Of a stretch of 64,000 bases of DNA, positions 50,220-62,038 are shown one piece after another. Below the pieces are notes generated by a model. The model saw nothing but the letters and a program-made list of their open reading frames with translations. It did no database searches and was not told the origin of the DNA. Position 1 is the first letter of the stretch, and each line of letters starts with the position of its first letter. The stretch comes from Cotesia glomerata (lineage: Eukaryota; Arthropoda; Insecta; Hymenoptera; Braconidae), in assembly GCF_020080835.1 (NCBI RefSeq), contig NC_058158.1, positions 29,530,305 through 29,594,304 on the forward strand, read 5' to 3'. Position numbers and translations under genes: made by a program.

Positions 50220-53130
50220 TTAAAATAGTCTTATTAAATAATTTTTTTAATTGGTATATAATCAGAGTAAGATAGAATTGAAATAGCAAAAAAAATTCAG
50301 AAATATATCTATCAAGATATTTTTATTTTTCTATTTATTTTTATAAAAAATTTTACTCTAAATTATTGTAATGGTAGATTAAATTAATAATATGAAGAAA
50401 GAAAAGGATAAATATAAATTAAAGAAAAAACACAGTCTATTAAAATTGGTAAAACGTTTATTAACTATTTAAAAACGATGAAACAAGGTGAACATGAGAT
50501 TGATAATTCAATAAGTCGTCATTATTATTATTATTCAATAGACTATAGAGATGTTTAATAATAATATAAGTGTCCATAATTATTATTTGTTTTTATCCTA
50601 TATATGTTCCTTTACATTGAGACAGATGTCTTAAGTCAATCGTAATAAAATCACGACATCTAGTATTATAATAATAATAATAATCATAATATTAATAATC
50701 ATTATAACTAATCAATCAATAAATCAATAAATTTATCAATTAATAATAATCAGGCACAACCTGTGAATAACGGCGGTGCACTTGTCACTATATTTATTTA
50801 TTTTTTTTTTTCATTCTCAACAAAAAAATCCACGGCAGTTATTTCTACAAATAAAAAAATTACAAATAAATTCGAGCCATAGCACGAAAACAAACGCCGA
50901 AGATTTTTAATTAAATTTCATTATTTTCTTTATCGTTACATTTTACAAAAATTCAACTTTTGATAGTCTCGTTAATTAAATTAATTATAGCTTATTGAGA
51001 TTTTTATTTTATTTTTTATTACAAATATTAACGTGTCAATGCTTCAGTAATTATTTAATAATAATAATATAATAATTATAATTATAATCTGATAATGATA
51101 ATGAACGGCGAATTGAACTGCGTCAAACTAAATCACGCATTACTAATAGTAACATATATTTTTAATTATATTACAGTATTATTAATAATAATAATAATAA
51201 TCAAATTGACAAATGATTGCCATAATATCATGCCTATTACACATAAACTATAATTTTTAATTTACTTTCTTAAATAATAGAAACACATTTAACGTAAAAT
51301 AAGTACAGTCCATTTAAAAAAAAAAAAAAAAAAAAAATTAAAATCAAAACGCATTCTTAAAAATTAATATTATTTTATCCATATAATTATCTCGCGTTTT
51401 ATCGGATAAATAACTCAATTTGCGAAGGCAACTAACAGTCAAATCACGAGAATATTTATGGTAATAATTAATCAATTAAAAAAAAAAAAAAAGATCCATT
51501 AATTAGTCAATGAAATATCCCGTGAAATGACGGCAAGTGTCGCGAGTACGTTTAACGTACGCGACTCAACAATTCGAGTTTAAAATGTTAATAATAAAGA
51601 CTTATTTAGATAATAAGTAATACACGTACATACACATAATAATAATAATGATAATAATAATTAATAATATTATATATATTTATATCTCTTGCGTATAGAG
51701 TTCGCGATGTGAAATGTTGTTTTAATTTAATTATTTATAAATACTGCCTACAATAGTTAACATTCAAAACCTCTTATACTTTCTTCATCCGTTTTTTTTT
51801 TTCACTCCGAATTACATCAGGCATTATTATCATATATATTTTTTATTTATTCATTTAGTTTTATTTATTTATATAATAATATAATAATAAATATGTACAA
51901 TTATTATTCCGTACTACTATTTTATATAATAAATTAGTAGTATTTTAAATTACAATATTTTATTATTTATGCATGTAATTATATTATTATTATTATTAGT
52001 ATTATCATTATCATTTTTATTTTTATTATTATTATTTTTTTATTATTATTTTCTATATAATGTTGCACGTAACCCATTACTGGTTTAGTATTATTATCTA
52101 GCTGTACAAAACATTATATATCGTCTATCCTAAATAACTAACGATTTGTCTTGTGAGGTCAAATAGATCGTAAAGTTGCGCGCTTGACTTTGCAATACTA
52201 TAGACTTTTCATTTTAATTATTTGTTTGTTCGTTTAGTCAATTGATTTCTCTTATTATAACTCGTTAAATCCTACGATTTATCATCTCACAGTCACAATT
52301 ATCATTTTCTTCTTCATCTATTTTTCATTCCACGTTAATTATCTCTTAGCTTTCTAAACATCTCGCACACAATTTCGCGTCAATTTTAAAACACATAAAT
52401 AAAATTTACGAATTAAGTACAGAAGAACAATAATATAATTTAAGATGAAAAATATGACGCGTTTTTTTATTAAAATATCAATAAATTTGTTTTCAGGTCA
52501 GTGGATTAAAATTATTTTTACTAATTGGTTACAATGATTGTAATTTTATTTTTTATTGTAATTAAAAATAAATTGTTAAAAAAATTTTAACGACTACAAC
52601 GAATATTCATTAAAATTTAATATCGAATTTTCGTTAATTAGTACAATTTAATTTTCGTTATTTATTATTCATTTTTTTTAAATATTAATTACTTAATAAT
52701 TTGCGTGATCATGATCATAAAATACCGTTCATATCAGTTCTAAACTACGCAAGAACTGAAGAATACTTATTTGTTTCACTCCATAATAGTTTTTTCTGCT
52801 GTTATTTGTGATTTTAAATGAATCACTCGTTAACAACAATTAATACCGTATTTATTAATAATTTTAACAATAAAATTGAATTAAAATCAATTATATTATT
52901 AGCGAGACATTTAATATTTATTATTTGTTCAATTTTCGACGCGTCTCGGATCAATTTATGCTACTTGAAGAATATAAAGGCGTATTAGTCAAGCTGCATT
53001 AATTTGATAATTGTTAATTTAATTTTTATCATCATTATTGTTATCGTTATTTTTATTATCATCATTATTCGTTACGCCTTGGTGGTACGGTCCATGAATT
53101 CGGACCTTGAGGCGCATTGGGGGCAGGACG
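50220..53130 (-). other. Presumed dlg1 3'UTR and intergenic AT-rich sequence
   Basis: This stretch is downstream of the dlg1 stop on the minus strand. It is extremely AT-rich with AAT/ATT trinucleotide runs (about 50670-50760, 51060-51110, 51180-51200, 51640-51670, 51980-52050) and no coding signal on either strand. The cleavage site cannot be placed by eye. Confidence 0.4.
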
Positions 53131-53240
53131 TCACAGTTGCTGATCCCTAGATGGTACCCAAATGCTCGGTCCTGATTGTTCGGCGATAACTTCCTTTACT
53201 TTTACGTAAATGTCCTCGGGTGTATCTCCTTGTACAACCG
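53131..53240 (-). CDS. dlg1: dlg1 terminal coding exon
   Basis: Acceptor ATTTACAG on the minus strand, 110 nt, entering with two bases. It encodes VVQGDTPEDIYVKVKEVIAE then QSGPSIWVPSRDQQL and TGA (53133-53131). This is the C-terminal edge of the GK domain. Confidence 0.95.
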
Positions 53241-56200
53241 CTGTAAATATGATTCAAACAATTGGTTATAATAATTTCAATTTATTTTCACAATAATGAC
53301 AATAAATTCATAAAAGAAAGAGAAATATCGTTCCTTACCGGTAAAGTATTCGCCGAATTCTTGCTCCATTTTTAATGCCCGCTCGTATGTTTTCTTGGCT
53401 TGATCTTCAGTCATTCTTTTGTTCATTTCCCTGAAATATTTTAATGGTTCAATTAATTTATCAAGCCTTCATTTTTATTTTTTTTTTTCTATTCAAAATA
53501 TATTTATACTTACACAATCGATTCAACAGATTTAGGTTTGATGAAAATGGCAATTGGATAGAGTTGAGCAACTTGTAACCTCTTTATTGCATTACCACTT
53601 ACATCCAGAATACAATGTTTACCCTAAAAACAATCATGAATATATTTTTTTGCTCTAAATTATTTTACAACTTATTAATGAAAAAAAAAAAAAAAAAAAA
53701 AAAGTTCGAATCAAGAAAAGAAAATTTTGAAAAATTTAATTTTTTTCTATTATGCAGAAAAATTCTTTAATTAAAAAATTATTTTTAATTCTAGTAAATT
53801 TTACTTCTAGACAAAATTTTTTTGAAATGAACCATTTAATTTTATTATATTTTTGACCAAAAAAAAAATATCATTATATATCTTCATTATCTATATAAGC
53901 ATAAGAATAACTTAATTTAAATTAAGTACTAAAAAAATTTTGATCAATTTGACTTATTATCAACAATTTGCATTTTTACGTCATGAAAATTTTTTTAAGG
54001 TAGTTGTCATGGTACAATATTGTCAAAAAATTACAGATTATACGCACCGCAAAAGTATATGAGCTTGTAGCTAAGTAATCCATAATTTTTACGCAAAACT
54101 GTACCCGTAGAGAAGCAACCCATACAATTGTTTCTCTTTCATAAATTGTTGAACTTTAATCCGTTATTTATAAGTAATTAGACGGTCAAAAATTTTTGTT
54201 TTTTTTTTTTTAAATTCACAACAAATACATTAAAAGACTGTCAGTTTTTTGAAAGTTTCTGACAGTTAATTTTTTTTTATAACTAAGAAACTGGTACAGG
54301 ACTGCTGAGAGCATACAATCAATGTTAAATATCTAATTTTTAATTGAATTCATCTCGGGTTATAGGTGGTCAATCGACTTAAAATTTTTAAGGTAATTGT
54401 ATCATCATGTTCTTAATGAGTATACAAAAAGTTAGAATTTTCTTACGGTATGCCTTTTAACCACGACAACTACCTTAATAGAAGAACTTTTTTTTTTTTT
54501 TTAAGTGTTATTATTCAAAACAATGCTCTTGGTTTAAAATTATTTCTGCTGAGTAAAGTTAATTTTTTACCAGTGCATAGCATTATAATTCATTTGAAGA
54601 AAATAAAAATAATTTACCTTTTCGGAAACTTCTCGCACAGAAGCTACGGAAGTACCATAAAGATTGTCATTATATTGGCCAGCTTCAATAAACAAATGGT
54701 TCTGAATATCTCTCTCCATTTGTTCCCTCGACGCAACGAAATGATAATCGCGGCCATCAACCTCATAGTCTCGTTTACTTCTCGTCGTGTCTAAGATATA
54801 AAAATAACGATGAATCATTTAAATACTCATCTCACGGTGAGTTATTTCAGTACATGCGTAACTAAACTTAAAAAAAAGTACATTAATAACAAATATTAAA
54901 TGTATAAACTTACGAGGTACACAGCTTCCAAATTTATCCGGAAACTCGGAAATAAGATCGTCGTTTATGCGGTCTTTCAACGGTCCCAATATTATCACAG
55001 GGCGAGTGTACTGAATGGTCATTTGTTGAACAGGCTCGTAAGATAGTACGTTTTCTTCGCTACCTAAAAAAAATTTACAATACCAAAGTAAATAAAAAGG
55101 TTCAATAAAAATTTTGTTAAACATTTTGTTAGTTTTTCAAAACAATTTCTTACTGAAAACTTTTTTTTCTTAATAATTAGACTAATTTATCTTATAAAAT
55201 TAATGTTACATTCTTTACTTAAAATATTTAAACTTTTCTTCGTTTCTCGAGAAAAGTATTTTTAGTAAAAAAAAATTTTCGAGACATGCGTACCGCGACT
55301 GTCCTATTTGCACGGAGTTCTCAATAAAAAAAATAATAAATTTATGTTTAATAATAAAATTTATAGAATTTGACAAATTTTTATATGGAAGCATTATTAG
55401 TTTTTTGTATTGTTTTTTTTTTTTTTTTTTTTGTCATTTTTCACACTTTGTCTCACACGTATGACTTACAAAGATCAACATTATTTTCATCGTCCTCCTT
55501 TTCCAGATAAACTAAAGTCAGTTCTTCCATATAGGGTAGTTCAACGCGATATAAAATTTCTTTACTTCCTGCGACGGATGACAAATCTTTATTAAATAAC
55601 AAGAAAAATAAATAATAGACACCAATAAAATGACATTGTTTTTTTTTTTTTTATGAATATGAACAACAAATTATACCAATTAAACTAGGTAACAAAAACA
55701 GTAAATAAAATAAACAGAATAATAATTAAAAAAAAAAAAAAATAATTTCAACAAACACAAAAGACAACTACAAAAGCATTAAAAAATAATAAACTACTCG
55801 GTTGAATTTTTTAAAGCCTGGGCATTTATGATTTTGCACACAATAGATGTTTATTGTGTGCAATATTAACCCATTAAAAAGCTAATTGTTAATATAAATA
55901 ATTTATTACTTATAGTTGCGATTATTATTGTAATCACTAATATTATTATTATATATGGAATATTTTCATGAGATGTTAGAATAAATATAAACTCGGTTGA
56001 CATTTATGTGATATTACCTTCAGTATTAGTGTCGTCCTGGGTATAGCACAGCATGAATGCTAAAACACATTAGATTGACAATTGAATAATAACGTGAAAG
56101 CCGTCTAAATGTGAAACTACAATGTCGTCTTTGAATAATAATAATTAATCGCTTTAAATATTTATTTTTGACTACTTCTATACTACACTAGCATGATCCA

Positions 56201-59197
56201 AAAATATTTAAAAAATTAATGATGAAATTAAATAAATAATTAACAGAGTAAATAAAATTAAAATTGAATATATAAATACAAATAAAATATAATTAAATTA
56301 TATCAAAGCACCACCCTGACATATTTATATTTAATAAGAACAGCAAGCTGAATAGACAAACAATAAGACAATTGGAGACATACAGAAGTGTGTTAGAATT
56401 TGATTAAAATAATTATAGAGGAGTCTTGAGTATTTATAAGCTGAATATTTACGGTGAAAAAAGTACAAACAAAGGAACTTTGACTTTGTATGTTAATTTG
56501 CTTATAATAATTAGTGTAATTAATGTAATGAAGATCGATAATTTGAAAGTTCGAGGACAGGATGAGAGTATTTATATATTTTTAAGAGAGTATGTATGTT
56601 TAAATGTGAGTGGCAAATGGTTTACATAAAATACTTACGAGTAGGATCGTTTTCATTCTCAGGTGTTGTGGGCGACCCTACACAAGCAGGCAAAACAAAA
56701 GACATGTCACGTATCACAAGTACAAAAAAAATGAAACAATTATAAAAAAAAAATAATTTTTTAAAAATATACACAAATAAGCTCATTCGGAATTTTTATT
56801 TCAGTTGGTATTGTATTGACAGCATACTCTGTTGGTGTTTGGATTTTAATCATCATTAAGGGTAATTGGAATATATTTTGCTATATGTACATTTAGTAAA
56901 AAAAAAAAAAAAAAAAAAAACGAAAAATAATTTTTTCTTACGCTAGTTTTGCTGTGTAATTGTTTTGTTGTTATTGTAGATGGGACGTATATTATTATAG
57001 TTTAAAAAATATAATACATATTTATAATTTTTAATTTGTCATTAGGGTAAGGTAGTATTGTAATAAAATTATTTAATTAATTATTAATTATTACGACGCT
57101 AATTTAATAATAAACATATACCGTACGTGCAAATACCGGTCGTGCAAACAAATTTGATTATTTATATACATTTATACCAAGATTTATTAATTATATTTTG
57201 ATTTTTTTTTTTAAAGTAAACTTAAAAAGCGAATTAAAGTACTCACGTTCCTGATCGGAGCCATCTTCGGATTTGTCGTCTTTACTCTTCATAAACGGAA
57301 ACTTTCTGCTGAAGGAAAAGTTTTTCTTTTTCCTATCGAGTGTTGATTGCTGTAATTAAAAGTAATTTAATTACAACTAGTTTAAATAAAAGTTTGTTTT
57401 AATGAATTGTTTACCTTGTCTAGAATAACAGGCATATGACCCTGGAATTTAACGGAACGATCTCTGGCCCTTTGTTTTCGTTCCCATCGTCTGCGCGAAG
57501 GGATGATACCCAGACCCTCTTCGTCCCCATGAGGGGTGACTCTTTTCGCTTGCCACCATTCATCATCACTGGCATTCGTCACGTGCAATATTTCTCCGTA
57601 CCGAAAAGCCAGTCCGCGGCTCGGAAGACCATCGTCTTTGTTCGGATCGTAGTCAAACAGAGCCCTGGTTAATCAAAAAAGTAACAATGGAAGTTAATAT
57701 CTGGTGATAAATAATGAAAATACGCTCCAGAAAATATTTAGCAGATATTTAAGATGTTACCTAACGTAGAGGGATTTTTTCTGTGAGGTCCTCATTAGAG
57801 TACCAGTTGTTAAATTTTGCTGTGAAAGTTGTTGCTTAAGATCATGGATTTTTGCTTCAAATCTGTTGTAATCTTCGGGCTTGTACTGTACTACGATTGT
57901 TACAGTTTGTCCAGTACCCTGAGCATACACAAATTTTTAATTAGTAAACATATATATTTTTTTAATTAAATTAAGCGGTTAAATATAGTGAAAAATTTTT
58001 CGTCGTTATGTAAAAAAGAATTTTGTGTACAAAAATTTTTGTGAATAATACATTAAGTGTTTACCTATCAACTAACTAAAAATGTGTACTTGTAATGTAT
58101 CGTTTACACACAATTTTTGTAGAAAATGACTCAAAATTTTTTACTGTGTACGGATTTAAAAAGCTGTAAAAAGCGATTTTTCAATCATTTTTTCTGAAGA
58201 GGCTTTTTAATTGATTAATATGAAAATTTATATAAATTTGAAAATTACTTTAAACTTTATTAATAAGATTTTTAAAAAAACCTCAAAAAAATCTTGGTGT
58301 GAGCACAATATTTTCAATTTAAATTATTAAGGTAGTACAAGCGCTAGGCGGGGTGAAGATAGGTATCGACTCTAGCGCGGTAAGGGGAGAGCAGTAACCA
58401 TATGATTTTTCTCAATATGTCGATATACATTTAACATTGGCTAACGGCAGAATTTATTTTTCTTTTAATTAATACACTTTTATTAGTCGGGCAAGTGTAA
58501 ATTTTTTTGAATTGAATTTATCACTAATATATTTACTTTTGTCCATAAATTTTTTTAAAATATTCACCGACAGTTTCACGAGAAAAATACAGAAATGTAT
58601 CAAAGTTTGGAGGTTACCCCATAAGACCAATGTTAAATTGCTCAACTTCAAAATTAATTATTTATTTAAATAATCCGGTAATTTCCTTCAAATTTTCGGA
58701 ATTTTTTTAGACATATTTAAACTTCATATTAAAAAAAAAATCAAGCCTTTTATCAAAAGTTGCTTTGGTGTTCGTACTACTTTAAAATTAAAAAAACCAA
58801 AAATTCAGCTAATTTCATATAAAATTCATAATAAATAAAATTTTTTTTGCAAAAATTTATAAATAACCGTTAAATTAAATTAATATCAGGATCGTATTTC
58901 CCAGAAAAATATTATCTAGGATCTATAATCCCGGCATTCAATCCGGTTGTTTAAAAATATAATAAATGGATAGTAATTAATACCTTGAGAGCGGCAGCAG
59001 CCTCCTCATGAGTAGCTGTTCTGAGATTAATTCCATTGACACTGAGAATTTGATCACCACGTCGTAATTCACCACTAGTGTCAGCGGGTCCTCCGGCTAG
59101 GATGAAAGATATAAAGATCCCTTCACCATCCTCGCCGCCGACAATATTAAATCCTAATCCAGATGTCCCCTTGTTCAGTATCACCGTGCGTACCTCA
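53131..59197 (-). CDS. dlg1: dlg1 (discs large MAGUK), 3' part: PDZ3-SH3-HOOK-GK
   Basis: Minus-strand join (transcript order): 59197-58984, 57918-57761, 57664-57415, 57349-57247, [56677-56639], [56059-56018], [55568-55470], 55063-54914, 54790-54618, 53623-53514, 53430-53339, 53240-53131, with bracketed exons optional. All junctions are GT-AG and phases agree. The constitutive part encodes about 452 residues. PDZ3 has the GLGF loop (KGTSGLGFNIVGGEDG); SH3 follows (ALFDYDPNKDDGLPSRG), then a basic HOOK segment (RKKKNFSFSRKFPFMKSK), then the guanylate-kinase-like domain (RPVIILGPLKDRINDDL, DYEVDGRDYHFVASREQM), ending WVPSRDQQL. Order and sequence match Drosophila Dlg1, the septate-junction and synaptic scaffold that sets apicobasal polarity with Scrib and Lgl. 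The GK fold in this family binds phosphoproteins and lacks kinase activity. Promoters and the PDZ1-PDZ2 exons lie beyond the right edge. Confidence 0.95.
53339..53430 (-). CDS. dlg1: dlg1 GK-domain exon
   Basis: 92 nt between acceptor ATATTTCAG and donor ACCG|GTAAGG. It encodes EMNKRMTEDQAKKTYERALK then MEQEFGEYFT, a helical part of the GK-like domain near-identical to the fly protein. Confidence 0.95.
53514..53623 (-). CDS. dlg1: dlg1 GK-domain exon
   Basis: 110 nt between acceptor GTTTTTAG and donor ATTGT|GTAAGT. It encodes GKHCILDVSGNAIKRLQVAQ then LYPIAIFIKPKSVESI, core strands of the GK-like fold. Confidence 0.95.
53999..54474. mobile_element. TTAA-flanked TIR element, copy 2 (GGTAGTTGTC ends), in a dlg1 intron
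   Basis: TTAA-GGTAGTTGTCATGGT at 53995 mirrors ACCACGACAACTACC-TTAA at 54460-54478 with one mismatch. The 476-bp interior is non-coding. It lies in the intron between two GK exons. Confidence 0.85.
54618..54790 (-). CDS. dlg1: dlg1 GK-domain exon
   Basis: 173 nt between acceptor TATCTTAG and donor GAAAAG|GTAAAT. It encodes HTTRSKRDYEVDGRDYHFV (first codon split), then ASREQMERDIQNHLFIEAGQ and YNDNLYGTSVASVREVSEK. This includes the GMP-binding-like region of the GK fold. Confidence 0.95.
54914..55063 (-). CDS. dlg1: dlg1 exon joining HOOK to the GK P-loop region
   Basis: 150 nt, phase 1-1, acceptor TTTTTTTAG and donor CCTC|GTAAGT. It encodes SEENVLSYEPVQQMTIQYTR, then PVIILGPLKDRINDDLISEF and PDKFGSCVP. 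The degenerate P-loop (ILGPLKDR) is characteristic of MAGUK GK domains, which have lost ATP binding. Confidence 0.95.
55470..55568 (-). CDS. dlg1: dlg1 candidate cassette exon (33 codons) in the HOOK/U5 region
   Basis: A 99-nt open segment between acceptor CATCCGTCGCAG and donor CTTT|GTAAGT, both phase 1. It encodes SKEILYRVELPYMEELTLVY then LEKEDDENNVDL. Length divisible by three and symmetric phase let it be included or skipped without changing the frame. The polypyrimidine tract is weak, as often in regulated exons. I cannot confirm expression. Confidence 0.6.
56018..56059 (-). CDS. dlg1: dlg1 candidate micro-cassette exon (14 codons)
   Basis: 42 nt between acceptor TGTGTTTTAG and donor TGAAG|GTAATA, phase 1-1. 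It encodes FMLCYTQDDTNTE plus the split codons. Symmetric phase and consensus splice sites support it. Confidence 0.65.
56639..56677 (-). CDS. dlg1: dlg1 candidate micro-cassette exon (13 codons)
   Basis: 39 nt between acceptor TGCCTGCTTGTGTAG and donor ACTC|GTAAGT, phase 1-1. It encodes SPTTPENENDPT plus split codons. The polypyrimidine tract and donor are strong. The Ser-Pro/Thr-Pro content suggests a possible phosphorylation site (inference). Confidence 0.7.
57247..57349 (-). CDS. dlg1: dlg1 HOOK-region exon
   Basis: 103 nt, phase 0-1, acceptor TTTTAATTACAG and donor GGAAC|GTGAGT. It encodes QSTLDRKKKNFSFSRKFPFM then KSKDDKSEDGSDQE. This basic, aromatic segment is the HOOK region, which binds membranes and calmodulin/4.1-type partners in Dlg proteins. 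Confidence 0.95.
57415..57664 (-). CDS. dlg1: dlg1 SH3-domain exon
   Basis: 250 nt, phase 2-0, acceptor TTAACCAG and donor GACAAG|GTAAAC. It encodes ALFDYDPNKDDGLPSRGLAF, then RYGEILHVTNASDDEWWQAK, then a linker ending VKFQGHMPVILDK. The ALFDYD, DDEWW and following IPSRRR motifs define the SH3 domain. Confidence 0.96.
57761..57918 (-). CDS. dlg1: dlg1 PDZ3-SH3 linker exon
   Basis: 158 nt, phase 0-2, acceptor GTATGCTCAG and donor GTTAG|GTAACA. It encodes GTGQTVTIVVQYKPEDYNRF (last strand of PDZ3), then EAKIHDLKQQLSQQN and TSQKKSLYVR leading into SH3. Confidence 0.93.
57985..58148. mobile_element. MITE family A, copy 3, in a dlg1 intron
   Basis: Left AGTGAAAAATTTTTCGTCGT and right CAAAATTTTTTACTGTG are inverted complements. 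Internal TTTGTGTACAAAAATTTTTG / CACACAATTTTTGTAG segments are also symmetric. The copy is more diverged from copies 1 and 2. Confidence 0.65.
58331..58781. mobile_element. TTAA-flanked TIR element, copy 3 (GGTAGTAC ends), in a dlg1 intron
   Basis: TTAA-GGTAGTAC at 58327-58338 mirrors GTACTACT-TTAA at 58774-58785 with one mismatch. It has the same terminal sequence as copy 1 at 27596 but a different interior. It is non-coding and sits in the intron between PDZ3 and the linker exon. Confidence 0.75.
58984..59197 (-). CDS. dlg1: dlg1 PDZ3 exon
   Basis: 214 nt, phase 2-0, acceptor CATTATAG and donor CTCAAG|GTATTA. It encodes EVRTVILNKGTSGLGFNIVG, then GEDGEGIFISFILAGGPADT and SGELRRGDQILSVNGINLRT, ending AAAALK. 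The carboxylate-binding GLGF loop and the following strands and helix identify a PDZ domain most like PDZ3 of Dlg. Confidence 0.96.
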
Positions 59198-61445
59198 CTA
59201 TAATGGATAGCAAAAAAAAAAACACCAATATTAATCCTGGATAGCGTCCAATCGTTGCCAACTCTTTACAAAAAATACAATAAAATTCAGCGCAACAGGT
59301 TGCCACTCTTTTACTTCAATATCCCACTCACTTCTACTCGATTACATAATTTTTATTATTATCATTACCTCAAATTACGCAGATTAATATTTTAATGAGA
59401 TAAAAATTTTACTCCCGCAATTAGAGACTCACTTAAAATTAAAGTCTTCTTACACGTGATAAATAAGAAATTAAAAATAAAATGAATTATTATATTATTA
59501 TTATACATAAGGTAAAAGCACCAATTATTAATCATCTTATTTTTTCTATTGTATTAAAATGTAACATTGTTGAATTGTTTTTTTCCATAATTAGTTGATC
59601 AGTCTTTTTTCTAATCAAATTCATAATTTTTAATGATGATCAAAAAAATTTATTAATTAATTGTAAGGAATTAAATAGATTACTCAGATATATTAATTAT
59701 TAATGGGTTGAAAAATTCAATGATCCGATTATTGACGCCCATAATACGCATGTATTAGGGATTACCGTTCATTATGTTCTGAGAGTATTAGCGATTACCG
59801 TTGAGATTAACAACGTACTTATGCTTGAATAAAAAGACGCTATGACCCTGTCAATATGAGATTCATCTTTACTATTATGTACCAATTAATGACGTCCACT
59901 ATTTTAAAATTAAAAATTTACAGTAAATAAATAATATTCTTAATTTTTCAGATTTTATTTATTTATAAAAAAAAAATTTGATATTATTAGATGAGAAGAT
60001 TAATTAAGAATCATAGTTTTAAAAAACTGTTTTTCTAGTTGTAATAGTTAAGAAAATTGACGCTCACGAGATAGTTTTATAAACATTATAATTTTTATTA
60101 ATAAATATTTAATATTTGTTACTAAAAAAAAAATTAGTTTTAATTTCTTGAATTATAAAAATAGTTTAAAAATTCGTACGATTATCATCAACATACTAAG
60201 TAAGAAAATAAGACAGGGCGTTAATAATTTGTACTTTTATACCCCATAAAAGTTTGAATTATTAAAAAGAGTGCTTTATTGAGTTTGAGGTCTCTTTGAA
60301 TGTTTTAAACAAGGACCGTGAATTGGACTAGTAAAATTAGCACGTTAATTGAGATCTTCATTGGGATTCGAGGAGCGAGTTATGTCGACTGAAAGACCAC
60401 CAAGAAGATAAAGAGACCAAGAAAGACAGATGAAACTATAGTCGGTGAGTGGAGAAGGGTTCTTGACTTAGTTCTGAATAATACCGAGGATCAGTGCAAC
60501 TAATAGAGTAGTGGCGAATTTCTATCCCCTAATGTACAAGCTTACTCACCAAACTATCCACTCCAACCGAGTTTTCTCCTCACTGAACCACTCTGGTAAA
60601 AGCGTCAAGTACCTCTGGACTATTTCACCATTAAATTATCTTCAAACTATTTGGCGGATAGGTATATAGATCTATCTATCTCTGCACTTTATGTACCGAA
60701 AATTCGTATTCCCAGGTAATCCTATACTAGCGGAGGAATGTACGATACACTCTGACAAAGAGCTCAAATTAGTTGGCAGATCGAGCGACAAGGAGTGAAT
60801 ACGCCACATACGTATCAACGAAATTTCATTAACGTTATGTCAGGTGACATATTATGCAAAACTAAACGGAACCTAACAGATGTAAATGAGGAGAGCAAGA
60901 GAGTCTGGCTTTGGGAATGGTTTTGTTATAGCCTTTACCTACTATACTATACACGTTACATGTGCATATGCATATGTACGTAGTAGGTACATGCTACTAT
61001 GTTCAGAGTGTTACCTATCTGTGTAGATGCGACGCAAGTATACACCATTTGATAACGTTTCATTAGACTGATGTGCTTGTAAAATGTATCTAGTATATGC
61101 GGATAATATGTAGATGGACAGCATGTGTATGCTGATAAGGTTTAAAATTACATTATGGTGATGAGTTACTCTTTGATAAGATTTAAATAATTGCAGACAA
61201 GTTTCACTGGTTTACATTATCAAGATACTGTATACGGGATCATACAAGAAAATGTTGTGTAAGTTTTCAACGGACATTTGTTCCAATTTATAATTTATAA
61301 AATTAATGAGAAAGAATGAAAGAGGTAAATCTTTGATAATCTTTTCCGCTTTATAGTAAATTTCATAGAAATCTAACCATTATTTTTGTTCTCATGATGA
61401 AATTTTTGAAAAATTTTCGTATTTTTCCACTGAGATTGTCAAAGT
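59198..61445 (-). other. dlg1: dlg1 intron (continues to the right edge), no exon seen
   Basis: AT-rich sequence with a lower-AT patch at about 60300-60990. No PDZ1, PDZ2 or L27 coding sequence is recognisable on the minus strand. A motif at 59510 (GGTAAAAGCACCAATTATTA) resembles the ends of the elements at 38399 and 49993 and may mark another degenerate MITE. Confidence 0.6.
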
Positions 61446-62030
61446 GGGTCTATGACTCTATATCTCCGACAAAATATCCCGGACAAAATATACTTAGGGC
61501 AAAAAATCTGCCGGATAAAAAATCCGTGTACAAAATATAGAAAAATTGACAAATCAAATACGAATAAATTTTTACGTACTGAAATTTATTTTTTTTTTTT
61601 TTTTTTAGATAGAAATTTCTTATGAAAGTTAATTTTTTTTTTTAATTAATTTTATTTTAATTTAGAACATGTATGAATAACATTCAAATTCCATGCTTGT
61701 AAGCATTGTGTGTGTTTATTTGATATTAGACGAACACAAACGCGAGTAATCGTGTTGCGCCCTTTTAACATGGGTTTTGGGGTGTGGTTTTTCGACATTA
61801 ATAGATTTTCAATAAATAATTGAGGGTCAATTTAACAAATTTTTAATATTAAAAATATTATTATTAAATTAAAAATATTATTGAGCTTAAGAATATTTTG
61901 TCCACGGATTTTTTATCCATGGATATTTTATCCGGTGGATTTTTCGTCTTAAGGATATTTTGTCCGAGGATATTTTGACAAGGATATTTTGTTGGGGATA
62001 TTTTGTCCGCGGATATAGAACCCGGTCACC
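61446..62030. mobile_element. hAT-like MITE with 8-bp target duplication and GGACAAAATATCC repeats
   Basis: GTCAAAGT occurs exactly at both flanks (61438-61445 and 62031-62038). Ends read inward as GGGTCTATGACTCTATATC (left) and GGTGACCGGGTTCTATATCC (right, inverted). Both arms carry degenerate tandem GACAAAATATCC / GGATAAAAAATCC motifs (about 61468-61545 left, 61895-62010 right, inverted). It has no coding capacity and the 8-bp duplication suggests hAT-type transposition. Confidence 0.75.
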
Positions 62031-62038
62031 GTCAAAGT

